Shown in pieces: positions 26,282 through 35,840 of a DNA stretch of 64,000 nt. The stretch is from Paenisporosarcina sp. OV554 (GTDB lineage: Bacteria; Bacillota; Bacilli; Bacillales_A; Planococcaceae). The notes under the pieces are model-generated. The model had not been told where the DNA came from, searched no databases, and worked only from the letters and a program-made list of their open reading frames with translations. A program made the translations under genes and the position numbers. Numbering within the stretch: the stretch's first letter is position 1; each line of letters starts with the position of its first letter. The stretch spans positions 227,661-291,660 of the forward strand of contig NZ_QBUC01000002.1 of NCBI RefSeq assembly GCF_003058165.1. The letters are read 5' to 3'.

Positions 26282-28024
26282 GTGAAAACCGTATTTTCCT
26301 ATGTTAAACCATATAAATGGCCAATTGCTATCGCTCTTTTCCTAATGCTAATTGAGCTTTCCGTCGAGCTTATTCAACCACTCATCATCGCAAAAATTAT
26401 TGATGATGGCATCATGAAAGGAGATGTGTCTGTTATTTGGACGTGGGGAGGGGTCATGATGCTTATGGCCATTATAGCCTTCTTATCCGGAGCTACGAAC
26501 TCTTTCTTTGCTTCACATGCGTCACAAAGTTTTGGATTTGATGTAAGAACTGCTTTGTTTAAACAAGTGCAACAGTTTACTGTAGCTACGTTCACGAAAT
26601 TTCCAACAGCTGGTTTGATCACTAGATTAACGAGCGATGTAACAATGGTTCAAAACGTGCTCTTTATGAGTTTACGCATCATGTTACGCGCCCCATTACT
26701 CGTTATTGGAAGTGTGATTATGGCGTTTATCGTCAATGCGTACCTCGCTATTTTCTTGGTTATTGGAGCTCCGTTCCTCATCTTTTTCTTATATTTCATG
26801 GTTAAGAAAGGTGTTAGCTACTTTGCGTTAGTTCAAGTTCGACTTGATCGTGTGAACCGAGTGCTTCAAGAAAATTTACAAGCGGTCCGGTTAGTCAAAG
26901 CTTATCTACGCGGTCAGTTTGAGTCGTCGCGTTTCGAAAAAGTATCCAACTTGTTGAAAATGGATACAGTGAAAGCCCTACGAGTCATGGAAATCATTTT
27001 GCCATTATTATTGTTAGTCATGAACATCAGTTTACTTGCCGTATTATGGTTTGGTGCATCTGAAATCAAAACAAACAATGCTCAAATTGGTGAGTTAGTA
27101 GCAATCGTCAACTATGCTCTGCGTATGACAGGCGCTTTCTCTATGTTTTCCTTTATCATTATGGCCATTGCACGTGCAAAAGCTTCTGCTGAACGTATGG
27201 AAGAAGTATTACTGGTCAATAAAGGACTTGAACGGGATGAAGAGACAGGGAAAATGCTCGGTGCTGCTGAAGGTGAAATCAGCTTTCATAATGTTACGTT
27301 CTCCTACCCTAATTCGCCAGAACCAGTGTTGAAAAATATCTCATTTGACGTTAAATCGGGCGAAAAACTAGCTATCATGGGCGCTACTGGAACCGGGAAA
27401 TCCACTTTGTTGCAACTCATACCTCGGTTCTTTGAAGCTTCTGCTGGTTCAGTAAAAGTAGATGGGAAAGACGTAAGAAAGTGGTCGTTGGATCAATTAA
27501 GGCAAGCCATTGGACTTGTGCCTCAACAGTCACTGTTATTTACAGGGAGCATTTATCAAAACTTAGCATGGGGTAAAATCGAGGCATCAACTGAGGAATT
27601 GCAACATGCTGCTAAACAAGCTCAAATCCATACATCAATCGAACAGTTCGCAAAAGGATATGACACACGAGTAGGACAAAAAGGTGTGAATTTATCTGGT
27701 GGGCAAAAACAACGACTATCAATCGCTCGGGCATTGGTGCGAAAACCGGAAATCTTATTGCTCGATGACAGTACAAGTGCTTTAGATGTGAAGACCGAAG
27801 CGGCACTATGGGAAGCATTGGATAAAGAAGAAGCTACAATGCTTGTTGTGACTCAAAAGATTCGGACAGCAAAAGGTGCCGACCGAGTGTTGTTACTAGA
27901 CAATGGTGAAATCGCTGCTTATGGCTCGCATGAAGAATTACTCCAAACTTCCGATTTATATCGTCAAATTGCAGAGTCTCAACAAGAACAGGAGGTGTCT
28001 GCGCATGAGACAGATTCCATTTAA
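26282..28024 (+). CDS. Heterodimeric ABC exporter, subunit with degenerate catalytic site (YfiB-like)
   Basis: This 580-residue half-transporter has a six-helix membrane domain (about 1-310) and an ATPase domain (about 330-565). Walker A is GATGTGKST and the signature is LSGGQKQRLS. Walker B reads LLLDDSTSALD, so the catalytic Glu is Asp, and the switch position is Gln (VVTQKIRT) instead of His. This is the pattern of the non-canonical half of TM287/288- and BmrCD-type exporters, and the sequence resembles B. subtilis YfiB. A GTG start at 26282 has GGAGGG seven bases upstream; the open frame extends 54 bases earlier. It overlaps the partner gene by 20 bases. Confidence 0.92.
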   Translation: MKTVFSYVKPYKWPIAIALFLMLIELSVELIQPLIIAKIIDDGIMKGDVSVIWTWGGVMMLMAIIAFLSGATNSFFASHASQSFGFDVRTALFKQVQQFTVATFTKFPTAGLITRLTSDVTMVQNVLFMSLRIMLRAPLLVIGSVIMAFIVNAYLAIFLVIGAPFLIFFLYFMVKKGVSYFALVQVRLDRVNRVLQENLQAVRLVKAYLRGQFESSRFEKVSNLLKMDTVKALRVMEIILPLLLLVMNISLLAVLWFGASEIKTNNAQIGELVAIVNYALRMTGAFSMFSFIIMAIARAKASAERMEEVLLVNKGLERDEETGKMLGAAEGEISFHNVTFSYPNSPEPVLKNISFDVKSGEKLAIMGATGTGKSTLLQLIPRFFEASAGSVKVDGKDVRKWSLDQLRQAIGLVPQQSLLFTGSIYQNLAWGKIEASTEELQHAAKQAQIHTSIEQFAKGYDTRVGQKGVNLSGGQKQRLSIARALVRKPEILLLDDSTSALDVKTEAALWEALDKEEATMLVVTQKIRTAKGADRVLLLDNGEIAAYGSHEELLQTSDLYRQIAESQQEQEVSAHETDSI

Positions 28025-29828
28025 ACCATTCGGCTACGAGCCTGTTTTGACAAAAGAAGATATTATTCCTGTGAAAAAGAAAAAAGGGGAACGCGCTGGG
28101 GATTGGCAGGGGGTGTTAAAACGCATTTGGCACCTTGTGGATGAGCAACGTGCTCTATTAGTCACCGTCCTTTTACTTGTATTTGTCAGTTCAGCACTAG
28201 CACTGATTGGACCATTCTTACTCGGTAAAATTATTGACGAATACATTGTGCCAGGTAAATTTGTCGGCTTACAAACGATGATTTATTGGCTAATCGGGAT
28301 CTATTTCTTCCTATCCCTGACGATGTTTTTACAAAACTATTGGATGATTGGTATCGCCCAACAAACCATTTACAGAATGAGAACTAATTTATTCTCTCAT
28401 TTCCAAAAATTATCCGTGTCATTTTTTGATAAACGACAACATGGAGAACTGATGAGCCGAGTAACAAACGATATTGAAAATGTCAGTGCCACGTTAAATA
28501 GTTCATTTATCCAAGTGTTCTCAAGTATATTAACGTTAACCGGAACCGTGATTGTCATGCTTATGCTTAGCCCGCTGCTAACGCTTTTGACGATGACCAT
28601 CATTCCTATCATGTTTTACTCCATGCGTTGGATTACGAGAAGAACGGGGAAACTTTTTAAAGAACAACAACAAGCAGTTGGTGACTTAAACGGAATGATT
28701 GAAGAAACCATTTCAGGACAACGAATTGTCAAAGCCTTTTCACAAGAAGATAGGGTAACGGATGAATTTATTGTGAAAAGTGAACGTCTACGAAGAACAG
28801 GATTTTGGGCGTTAACTTATTCAGGTTTCATCCCGAAAGTTATGAACATGTTAAATAACGCTAGTTTTGCGATTGTGGCAGGAGTCGGGGGCTTGCTTGC
28901 GTTATATGGTCATGTGACAATCGGAACCATTGTCATATTCTCTGAGTATGCGCGTCAATTTACACGCCCTTTGAACGATTTAGCCAACCAATTTAACACG
29001 GTGTTATCAGCAATTGCTGGAGCGGAGCGAGTATTCTCTATTATGGATGAAGAGATTGAAAAAGATGAAGCTACTTCGGAACAGAACACTGTATTAAAAG
29101 GCAAAGTTGAATTTGATAAGGTGTCCTTTAAATACGAACAATCAGATGATGACCATACCATTCGCAATGTCAGCTTCACCTTGAAACCTGGCGAAACTGC
29201 AGCACTTGTTGGCGCAACAGGTGCAGGAAAAACAACCATTATGCAATTGCTCGCTCGTTTTTACGAAACCAATGAAGGTCAAATTCGGATTGATGATATC
29301 CCTATACATGAATTGCCTCGACAAACCTTACGTAGTCAAATTGCTTTTGTTCTACAAGATCCATTTTTATTTGAAGCTACTGTAAAAGATAACATTCGCT
29401 ACGGTAGATTAAATGCAACAGATGAAGAAATAATGGACGCCGCAAAACAAGCGAATGCCCATGACTTTATTGAAAAATTGCCTGAAGGGTATGACACCGT
29501 TTTAACCGCAGACGGTGGAGAAATCAGTCAAGGACAAAAACAGTTGCTATCAATCGCACGAGCTCTCGTTGCAGACCCGGTTATTTTATTATTAGATGAG
29601 GCAACGAGTAGCATCGATACGGTAACAGAAATGAAGATACAAGAAGCATTGGAACGATTAATGGAAGGACGTACAAGTTTTGTTATCGCCCATCGTTTAA
29701 ATACGGTCAGACAAGCAGACGTCGTCTATGTTATGGACCAAGGGCAACTAATGGAATCAGGCAGTCAACAAGAACTCATTACCCAAAAAGGTTTGTATTA
29801 CCAGATGTTGAACGAAGCAAAAGTATAA
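28005..29828 (+). CDS. Heterodimeric ABC exporter, catalytic subunit (YfiC-like)
   Basis: This 607-residue half-transporter completes the exporter. After a 45-residue N-terminal extension come six membrane helices and an ATPase domain with Walker A GATGAGKTT, Walker B LLLDEATSSID with the catalytic Glu, and the switch His in IAHRLNT. Its signature is ISQGQ instead of LSGGQ, which would face the degenerate Walker B of the partner. The pair therefore has one active and one degenerate ATP site. The start at 28005 follows AGGAGGTG and lies inside the partner gene. Multidrug or peptide export is likely, but the substrate is unknown. Confidence 0.93.
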   Translation: MRQIPFKPFGYEPVLTKEDIIPVKKKKGERAGDWQGVLKRIWHLVDEQRALLVTVLLLVFVSSALALIGPFLLGKIIDEYIVPGKFVGLQTMIYWLIGIYFFLSLTMFLQNYWMIGIAQQTIYRMRTNLFSHFQKLSVSFFDKRQHGELMSRVTNDIENVSATLNSSFIQVFSSILTLTGTVIVMLMLSPLLTLLTMTIIPIMFYSMRWITRRTGKLFKEQQQAVGDLNGMIEETISGQRIVKAFSQEDRVTDEFIVKSERLRRTGFWALTYSGFIPKVMNMLNNASFAIVAGVGGLLALYGHVTIGTIVIFSEYARQFTRPLNDLANQFNTVLSAIAGAERVFSIMDEEIEKDEATSEQNTVLKGKVEFDKVSFKYEQSDDDHTIRNVSFTLKPGETAALVGATGAGKTTIMQLLARFYETNEGQIRIDDIPIHELPRQTLRSQIAFVLQDPFLFEATVKDNIRYGRLNATDEEIMDAAKQANAHDFIEKLPEGYDTVLTADGGEISQGQKQLLSIARALVADPVILLLDEATSSIDTVTEMKIQEALERLMEGRTSFVIAHRLNTVRQADVVYVMDQGQLMESGSQQELITQKGLYYQMLNEAKV

Positions 29829-29829
29829 A

Positions 29830-29867
29830 AAGAAGCTGAGCCTCAAAAACGAGGTTCAGCTTCTTTT
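29830..29867. terminator. Bidirectional terminator between the ABC exporter and acyltransferase genes
   Basis: Stem of 15 bp, AAGAAGCTGAGCCTC / GAGGTTCAGCTTCTT (one G-U pair), with A and T runs on both sides. The genes converge here. Confidence 0.9.
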
Positions 29868-30942
29868 AGTTAATGAGAGGTTTAGTTGTAGTAGGTTTAG
29901 GAGCTTTGCGTTTTTTCGGTGAAAATCCTCCAAGAAATAATTTGCCGTGCGGAACCAGCTTTTGGATGATGATTGAAGCACCGATTGGAACAACTAATCC
30001 AAAGGCAGTAAATCCAATGATGCCATAATTGAAGTAATCGTTTAACACAATATCAGTAAAGATGTGTAGATACATGATAGAAATGGAATGCTTTTCGATT
30101 TTCTGTAACCATTTTAACGACATACGTGATGCAATGAACTGAAATACCCCGACAAAAACTAGAGTCATGGACAGCGGAATAACTAAATCTAATATGAGGT
30201 GATCATAGCGTAAGAATTTCATACTTAAGTGATAATCAATCACTTTAAACCAATCAAGTGAAATAGCTGTACCACTGACAATCAAGCCAGTAATTAACCA
30301 AGGTTTTGTGACATTCTGCCAAATGTTTTTCATATAATATCCGAGTGAGAAGTAAACAACTGCCATAAGTGCCACGTCTATATTCCAAATCATCGGGATT
30401 GTTTGAGAAGCTTCATCAGGCGCACCTCCGACAACTCGCATCACAAACAAACTCTCTAAATGAGCAATCAGATAAAAGACAACCAATATCGCAATTTGTT
30501 TTGCACGATTAAAGTATTTTGTCATCCAAATAAAGAATAAGTAAGTAAAGAACAAAGTAGTTACGAACCAGAATACACCATAAGCACCTCGTGCAAAGCG
30601 ACCTCCGATTACTAGTGTCCATAAATCATTTAAATACCAAGAAACATCCAAATTTCCTGATCCAATTTCCATACCGAAACGAATCACTGTAATTGTTACA
30701 AGAAAAAATAAATATGGTACGATTAACTGCATAAAGCGTTTGTGAATGGCTTGTCTTGTAAGCCCTTTTTCTAAAATAGGTTTAAAAAACATCCCACTCA
30801 AAATGAAGAAAGCAGGCATGTGGAACCAATAAATATATTTCGCAAGAGGGAAATCAAGTTGCCCAGGGTAGTGACCGATAACGACAAGAATCATAAGAAA
30901 TCCTTTAGTAACATCCACCCAAGATAAACGTTTTTTCTCCAT
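29866..30942 (-). CDS. Membrane acyltransferase (acyltransferase 3 family)
   Basis: This 358-residue protein has about ten membrane segments. The first carries the acyltransferase-3 signature WVDVTKGFLMILVVIGHY, with the conserved His, and the next segments read WFHMPAFFILSGMFF. Such enzymes O-acylate sugars or cell-wall polymers at the membrane. The frame also opens at a TTG at 30957, but that codon is part of the GGAGGAG ribosome binding site of the ATG at 30942, which is the start. The acceptor is unknown. Confidence 0.9.
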   Translation of the reverse strand: MEKKRLSWVDVTKGFLMILVVIGHYPGQLDFPLAKYIYWFHMPAFFILSGMFFKPILEKGLTRQAIHKRFMQLIVPYLFFLVTITVIRFGMEIGSGNLDVSWYLNDLWTLVIGGRFARGAYGVFWFVTTLFFTYLFFIWMTKYFNRAKQIAILVVFYLIAHLESLFVMRVVGGAPDEASQTIPMIWNIDVALMAVVYFSLGYYMKNIWQNVTKPWLITGLIVSGTAISLDWFKVIDYHLSMKFLRYDHLILDLVIPLSMTLVFVGVFQFIASRMSLKWLQKIEKHSISIMYLHIFTDIVLNDYFNYGIIGFTAFGLVVPIGASIIIQKLVPHGKLFLGGFSPKKRKAPKPTTTKPLIN

Positions 30943-31063
30943 GACTAGCTCCTCCAATTATTCAAACTGATGTAAGTATATATCCGTTTAATAGTGGAAA
31001 TAAACACTTGTTACTGAAATGAAATACAATAGACACAGCAATGAAAGAAAGGTGGAAATACTT

Positions 31064-31936
31064 GTGGACATTACCATATTGACAGTTTCGTTCCCTTTGG
31101 ACGTTGAAACATCAAGTGAAATTCAGGCATTAGTTAGAAAAAGTGAAGCACTAGAAAGCATTAATTATGATCAAGTATTAAATCTTCCCGTCATTACAGA
31201 CCCACTGTCAAAGGGCTTCGCGGTTCTTGCGTACGCGGGTGACGAGGTAATAGGGGTCATTACAGCAGTAGATATGATCGGTATTCATTCGTATGAATGG
31301 AGTGCTCTAGTACATCATGATTTCCGAAGACAAGGACTCGGACATGCGTTAATACTAGAATTACAACGAAACTTTGAAGTTCGCGGATGTGAAAGTGAAC
31401 TTGCTCTTACTATTAAAGAATCACATACAGGCGCTGCTTTTTTACTGAAAGAAGGCTACGAATGGAACTTTTCTGAAGCTACATTAAAATCGGAAAATAG
31501 AACAGTCGCATTAAATTCAGAAGTGGATATTGTCCCATTCACATCGGAAAGACAAGACCTAACACGAATCCTAATGAGTGCTTTTGGTGACACCGAAGAT
31601 GAGGTCCACACAATGATAGAGTTTAATGTGTCAAATCCATCTAGACATGTCTTTGTTGCCAAAAAGCAAGGGGAAGTCGTTGGTACAGTTACCGCTGTTG
31701 AAGAACGAGACACACTATGGATAACAGCATTAGCTACGAATCCATCACATCAAGGACAAGGTATAGGTTCCGCGCTACTAGCTTTTGTCCAAGAAGAAGG
31801 ATTCCGAAAAGGCAGTGAAGAAGTGATGCTAGATGTCGAAATAGACAATGATAAAGCATTATCTGTATATGAAAAAGCTGGATTTAAACCAGTTTTACAA
31901 GTTGATTATTACGTAAAAACTCCCACAACTATTTGA
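31064..31936 (+). CDS. Tandem GNAT N-acetyltransferase
   Basis: This 290-residue protein has two GNAT domains. The first carries the acetyl-CoA-binding motif HHDFRRQGLGHALILEL and the second NPSHQGQGIGSALLAFV, so both cofactor sites look intact. Two-domain GNATs acetylate varied small molecules; the substrate cannot be told. A GTG at 31064 is preferred as start because it has AAAGGTGG upstream; the frame is open 45 bases earlier. The stop codon lies in the loop of the terminator. Confidence 0.85.
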   Translation: MDITILTVSFPLDVETSSEIQALVRKSEALESINYDQVLNLPVITDPLSKGFAVLAYAGDEVIGVITAVDMIGIHSYEWSALVHHDFRRQGLGHALILELQRNFEVRGCESELALTIKESHTGAAFLLKEGYEWNFSEATLKSENRTVALNSEVDIVPFTSERQDLTRILMSAFGDTEDEVHTMIEFNVSNPSRHVFVAKKQGEVVGTVTAVEERDTLWITALATNPSHQGQGIGSALLAFVQEEGFRKGSEEVMLDVEIDNDKALSVYEKAGFKPVLQVDYYVKTPTTI

Positions 31937-31954
31937 TAGGTTGCGGGAGTTTTT
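31915..31954 (+). terminator. Terminator of the GNAT gene
   Basis: Stem AAAAACTCCCACAAC / GTTGCGGGAGTTTTT with one mismatch, overlapping the end of the gene. Confidence 0.85.
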
Positions 31955-31993
31955 CCTGTAGTGAGCATGTAAATCGATGTGTGTCTTTTCCGA

Positions 31994-32490
31994 GAGGATT
32001 GGTGTTCATCTCCAGGCGAATGGATGGAAACCTCCAGTGAGTGGTTGGAAATACATGTTGAGTGGGCGGAAACCTCCAGTGAGTGGTTGGAAACACAAAC
32101 TGAGTGGGTGGAAACCCAAGTGAAGGATGAAATACTGAAATTGAGTAGGTGAAACATCATTAAGGTAAGTTGTATGTGAAAATAGTCTGTCTTCCTCGTG
32201 AGGATTGGTGTTCATCTCCAGGCGAATGGATGGAAACCTCCAGTGAGTGGGTGGAAATTAAAGTGAAGGATGAAATACTGAAATTGAGTAGGTGAAACAT
32301 GATTAAGGAAAGTTAGATAGAAGTTAGTCTGTCTTCCTCGAGAGGATTGGTGTTCATCTCCAGGCGAATGGATGGAAACCTCCAGTGAGTGGTTGGAAAT
32401 ACATGTTGAGTGGGCGGAAACCTCCAGTGAGTGGTCGAAAACACAAACTGAGTGAGTGGAAACTCATTCTGAATGGTCGAAAACAAAAAA
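31994..32490. repeat. 21-bp phased intergenic array 4, in three tandem blocks (core GAGTGGNTGGAAAC)
   Basis: Three blocks begin with the same lead-in GAGGATTGGTGTTCATCTCC at 31994, 32200 and 32342. Units of the form GA(A/G)TGGNTGGAAAC follow at 21-bp steps: from 32018 (five clear units, then two diverged ones), from 32224 (two clear units, then the same diverged ones) and from 32366 (six units). Block 1 exceeds block 2 by 64 bases, i.e. three units plus one base. The array fills the space between the GNAT terminator and the helD terminator, and no gene is visible in this 593-base gap. Confidence 0.92.
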
Positions 32491-32516
32491 CGTTTCTTCA
32501 CAATGGAAGAAACGTT
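32485..32516 (-). terminator. Terminator of the helD-like gene
   Basis: A perfect 11-bp stem, AACGTTTCTTC / GAAGAAACGTT, followed on the minus strand by TTTTTTG. It directly abuts the last unit of repeat array 4. Confidence 0.9.
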
Positions 32517-32529
32517 AAATGAAACAATA

Positions 32530-34755
32530 TTAGCTCAATAAAAAGTAATCGCGTGTCGGTGCAATTAAGTGCAGTTCATGCATCGGTCTTGTCATGGCGA
32601 CGTACAGCAACTTACGGTCGATTGAATGTTTTCGGAAAGGTGTTTCAATCGCTACGATTAATACCGCATCAAACTCTAAGCCTTTTGCTAAATGACTAGG
32701 AACTATGAGTAACTTTTTCTGGTCAATATCTGAATGATCACTAAGCAATTGAATAGAAAGGAAATCTTCGAGTTGTCTGGCGATTGACTTTGCTTCAGTG
32801 GTCGTCTTGCAAATAAGTGCAATAGAATGGTGGCCACGACTACGTATTTCCTGTAGTAGTGTAACGATTCGTTGACCATCCAGTGTCGTCATTTCATAAA
32901 ATTGTGGCTCTTTGCCATGACGAACAACAGGTTCAACTAAAGGTAAATCCTCATCCATTTGCTGCAAGATACCGTTGGCCATATCCATAATTTCAATGGT
33001 CGTCCGATAACTTTTTTGAAGCGTTTTATATGTAGCTCTTGGGAATAATTCAACGACTGGATCCCAGGAAGTAAGTGCTCGGTAACTGTGTATACCTTGC
33101 GCTAAGTCGCCTACCATCGTGAACATGTCCGTTTCTAAGCCTTCTTTCAAAGCGACGAGTTGAAAAATACTGTAATCTTGCACTTCGTCTATAAAAACTA
33201 CACGCATTTTCCATTCATCAGGTATACCTTTTAGTCGAGCATGCATGTAATAAAGAGGTGCTAAATCTTCAACTTCCCACGATTCAACTGAATTCGATTG
33301 AAGGAAAGCGAGTCTTTGTTCGGCAGACCAGTGCTGTGTATGATTGTTAATTAAATTTTCATTCGTTACAAATGAACGATACATCTTTTTAATGTTCGCT
33401 TTCTTAAATCGTCTTAGATAAGAAGAAGCAGTCGTTTTTGATTCTCTTTCAATCAAGGGAATCCGCCGATCACGTTCATCAATAAACTTCGTTACTTCCG
33501 ATTTGCGTTTTGCTGCATCACGAATCCCATTTAATGCTCGATCTAGTGCATCATCGTATTTTTTATTTAACATTAAGAGAATCTCTTTTTTCTTTTGACG
33601 GACGTGAGATTGTAAAATCACTTTGATGCGTTCTAATCGTTTTTCTATCGGCATATATGCAAAGTCATGAAGAAATAGTTTTTTTAATCTTGAACCGTGC
33701 ATAATTCTATACCTTTCAATGAAAATATCTTCAAATTGATCGGCAACCGATTTCTCGTATTGTTTGAGGAAGGCATCTATTAATTCTTTGTAAAAAAGTG
33801 AACCTTTCATTTGGGATTGCCACAGCATCATTTCGTCTGGCTGATCTTGTTCAGTCAAAGAGGCTAACTTCAAATTAGAATCTTTTAGTTTCAATTTAAT
33901 ACTAGTTGCTTGTAAGACATATTCTTCGTAGGTGGTTTGGCAAATTTTGCTTACCCCGAGTTCTGGTAAAACATCCGCTATATAGTCCATAAACAATTTG
34001 GATGGAGCTAAAATCATTAATTTCTCAGCAGGAAAATGTTCGCCCATCGTATAGAGGAAATACGAAATACGATGGAGAGCAATCGTCGTTTTTCCACTAC
34101 CAGCTGCACCTTGTACAAGAATAGGTTGTTTTAAATGGGCACGAATGATTTCATTTTGCTCTGCTTGAATGGTCGATACAATTTCAGTTAAGCGGACATC
34201 TGCTTTTCCAGATAGGGCTTCTTGCAGAAGCTCATCATTGGTCGTTAAATCAATGTCACGAACGGATTGTAACTCGCCTTGTTCAATCGTATATTGACGC
34301 TTTGAAAATAGATGTCCTGAAAAAGTGTCTTCTCGAACATCATATTCAATATCACCGAGGCGTCCATCGTAATACACATTCGCGACGGGTGAGCGCCAAT
34401 CCACAATAATTGGCTCTTGCGTTTCACGGTGGAATAAAGACGTTTTACCGATGTACAACATTTCACTGTCTTCTCCGTCTTTTTGGAAATGTATGCGCGC
34501 AAAATAAGGTTTTTGCTGAATGGCTTCTAATCCCTCTTTTTGAGAACGAGCCATTTCGAAAAACCGAGCGTTTGTTAAAATGTTCATATAACTTAAACTT
34601 GAATCTAAGTAGTCGAGATCAGCCATCGAATGACGAATATTTTCTTGAGCAGATTTCACATCTCGTTTAGATTCGTCGAGTAACTGTTGCATGTATTTTT
34701 TGGTGTAGGTCAGGCGCTCTTGCTCTTGCTCAAAATCAGGATGTTTCTGTGTCAT
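32530..34755 (-). CDS. HelD-type RNA polymerase recycling ATPase (UvrD/Rep superfamily 1)
   Basis: This 741-residue protein resembles HelD, which binds stalled RNA polymerase and releases it from nucleic acids by ATP hydrolysis. An N-terminal coiled-coil arm (about 1-70) enters the secondary channel in known HelD. The ATPase has Walker A QGAAGSGKTTIALHR (about 212), Walker B VFIDEVQDYS (about 555) and the superfamily-1 motifs KTLQKSYRTT and YVAMTRPMHELHL. The start at 34755 (MTQKHPDFEQ) follows GGAGG; the frame is open 87 bases further. Length fits the B. subtilis protein (774). It is a single-gene unit divergent from the tryptophan dioxygenase gene. Confidence 0.9.
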   Translation of the reverse strand: MTQKHPDFEQEQERLTYTKKYMQQLLDESKRDVKSAQENIRHSMADLDYLDSSLSYMNILTNARFFEMARSQKEGLEAIQQKPYFARIHFQKDGEDSEMLYIGKTSLFHRETQEPIIVDWRSPVANVYYDGRLGDIEYDVREDTFSGHLFSKRQYTIEQGELQSVRDIDLTTNDELLQEALSGKADVRLTEIVSTIQAEQNEIIRAHLKQPILVQGAAGSGKTTIALHRISYFLYTMGEHFPAEKLMILAPSKLFMDYIADVLPELGVSKICQTTYEEYVLQATSIKLKLKDSNLKLASLTEQDQPDEMMLWQSQMKGSLFYKELIDAFLKQYEKSVADQFEDIFIERYRIMHGSRLKKLFLHDFAYMPIEKRLERIKVILQSHVRQKKKEILLMLNKKYDDALDRALNGIRDAAKRKSEVTKFIDERDRRIPLIERESKTTASSYLRRFKKANIKKMYRSFVTNENLINNHTQHWSAEQRLAFLQSNSVESWEVEDLAPLYYMHARLKGIPDEWKMRVVFIDEVQDYSIFQLVALKEGLETDMFTMVGDLAQGIHSYRALTSWDPVVELFPRATYKTLQKSYRTTIEIMDMANGILQQMDEDLPLVEPVVRHGKEPQFYEMTTLDGQRIVTLLQEIRSRGHHSIALICKTTTEAKSIARQLEDFLSIQLLSDHSDIDQKKLLIVPSHLAKGLEFDAVLIVAIETPFRKHSIDRKLLYVAMTRPMHELHLIAPTRDYFLLS

Positions 34756-34963
34756 ACAGTCCTCCGATATGAAGAATTTTGCGTCCTGCAAAGTGATGAA
34801 ATGAAGATGTTGGGGTTTGAAAACAGAATAGAATCGTAACATAGTTTAATAACTCATTGCAATAAGAATTTTCGAAAAATTCAAGTAGTATATTAAAGTT
34901 TACTTGCTCATGTCATAATACAGATAGCCTAGTTGAGTGAAAGCAGAGAATAAAGGGGATTTT

Positions 34964-35827
34964 ATGATGGACAAAAAATCATTAGACAACGGACAAAACC
35001 GTGCGGCACAAGGGGAATCGGGATTACATACAAATTTCAAAGAAGAAATGACATACGGGGATTACCTTCATTTAGATAAACTGTTAACAGCACAAGATGG
35101 GTTAAGTGATCACCACGACGAAGCTTTATTCATCATTATCCATCAAGTTTCTGAGTTGTGGATGAAACTCATCTTGCACGAACTTCGCGCAGCGATTACG
35201 AATATTGAAAAAGATGATTTACAGCCAGCATTTAAACAGCTTGCACGAGTATCGAAGATTCAAACTCAAATAATTCAAGGATGGGATGTTTTATCCACAT
35301 TAACTCCTGCCGAATATATGGAGTTCCGCTCGTCACTTGGAAATGCTAGTGGTTTTCAATCATATCAATACCGCATGATCGAGTTTGCGCTTGGCTATAA
35401 AACAAAGCATGTATTGAAAATTTACGAAAAAGACGAAGATTTACTGAACACCCTAACGGATGCTTTCCATCAACCTGGACTATACGATGCGGCGATTCGC
35501 AAGCTAGCACGTGCAGGCCTACCAATAGATGAAGCCATTCTTACGCGTGATGTATCCACTCCGTATGAACCAAATGCTAGTGTTTTAGCAGCATGGACGA
35601 CCGTATATCGAGATGTCGATACTTACTGGGAGTTGTATCAATTAGGAGAGAAACTCGTAGATATTGAAGACTGGCTTCAACAATGGCGTTTCCGTCATAT
35701 GAAAACTGTGGAAAGAATTATCGGATTTAAGCAGGGGACAGGGGGATCATCAGGGGTCAATTACTTGAAAAAAGTTTTAGACCAATATTTCTTCCCAGAA
35801 CTTTGGACATTGCGCACCGAAATTTAA
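34964..35827 (+). CDS. kynA: Tryptophan 2,3-dioxygenase
   Basis: This 287-residue heme enzyme opens the indole ring of L-tryptophan to N-formylkynurenine. Family signatures are [12 protein letters not shown], the active-site region [20 protein letters not shown], the heme-ligand His of [12 protein letters not shown], and the substrate loop [11 protein letters not shown]. Two adjacent ATGs (34964 and 34967) follow AAGGGGA. No kynB or kynU lies nearby, so further kynurenine metabolism must be encoded elsewhere. A palindrome GAATTTTCGAAAAATTC lies about 80 bases upstream. The next gene starts 13 bases after its stop. Confidence 0.95.
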   Translation: MMDKKSLDNGQNRAAQGESGLHTNFKEEMTYGDYLHLDKLLTAQDGLSDHHDEALFIIIHQVSELWMKLILHELRAAITNIEKDDLQPAFKQLARVSKIQTQIIQGWDVLSTLTPAEYMEFRSSLGNASGFQSYQYRMIEFALGYKTKHVLKIYEKDEDLLNTLTDAFHQPGLYDAAIRKLARAGLPIDEAILTRDVSTPYEPNASVLAAWTTVYRDVDTYWELYQLGEKLVDIEDWLQQWRFRHMKTVERIIGFKQGTGGSSGVNYLKKVLDQYFFPELWTLRTEI

Positions 35828-35840
35828 GGAGGTTTTAGGT

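Noticed and set aside
30943..30957. TTG start for the acyltransferase
   Set aside because: The TTG is adjacent to and in frame with GGAGGAG, which is the ribosome binding site for the ATG at 30942.
31909..32501. Minus-strand ORFs rich in HSLEVS or QPLTGGF repeats
   Set aside because: These are translations of repeat array 4 in different frames. There is no start signal and no conserved frame among the three blocks.
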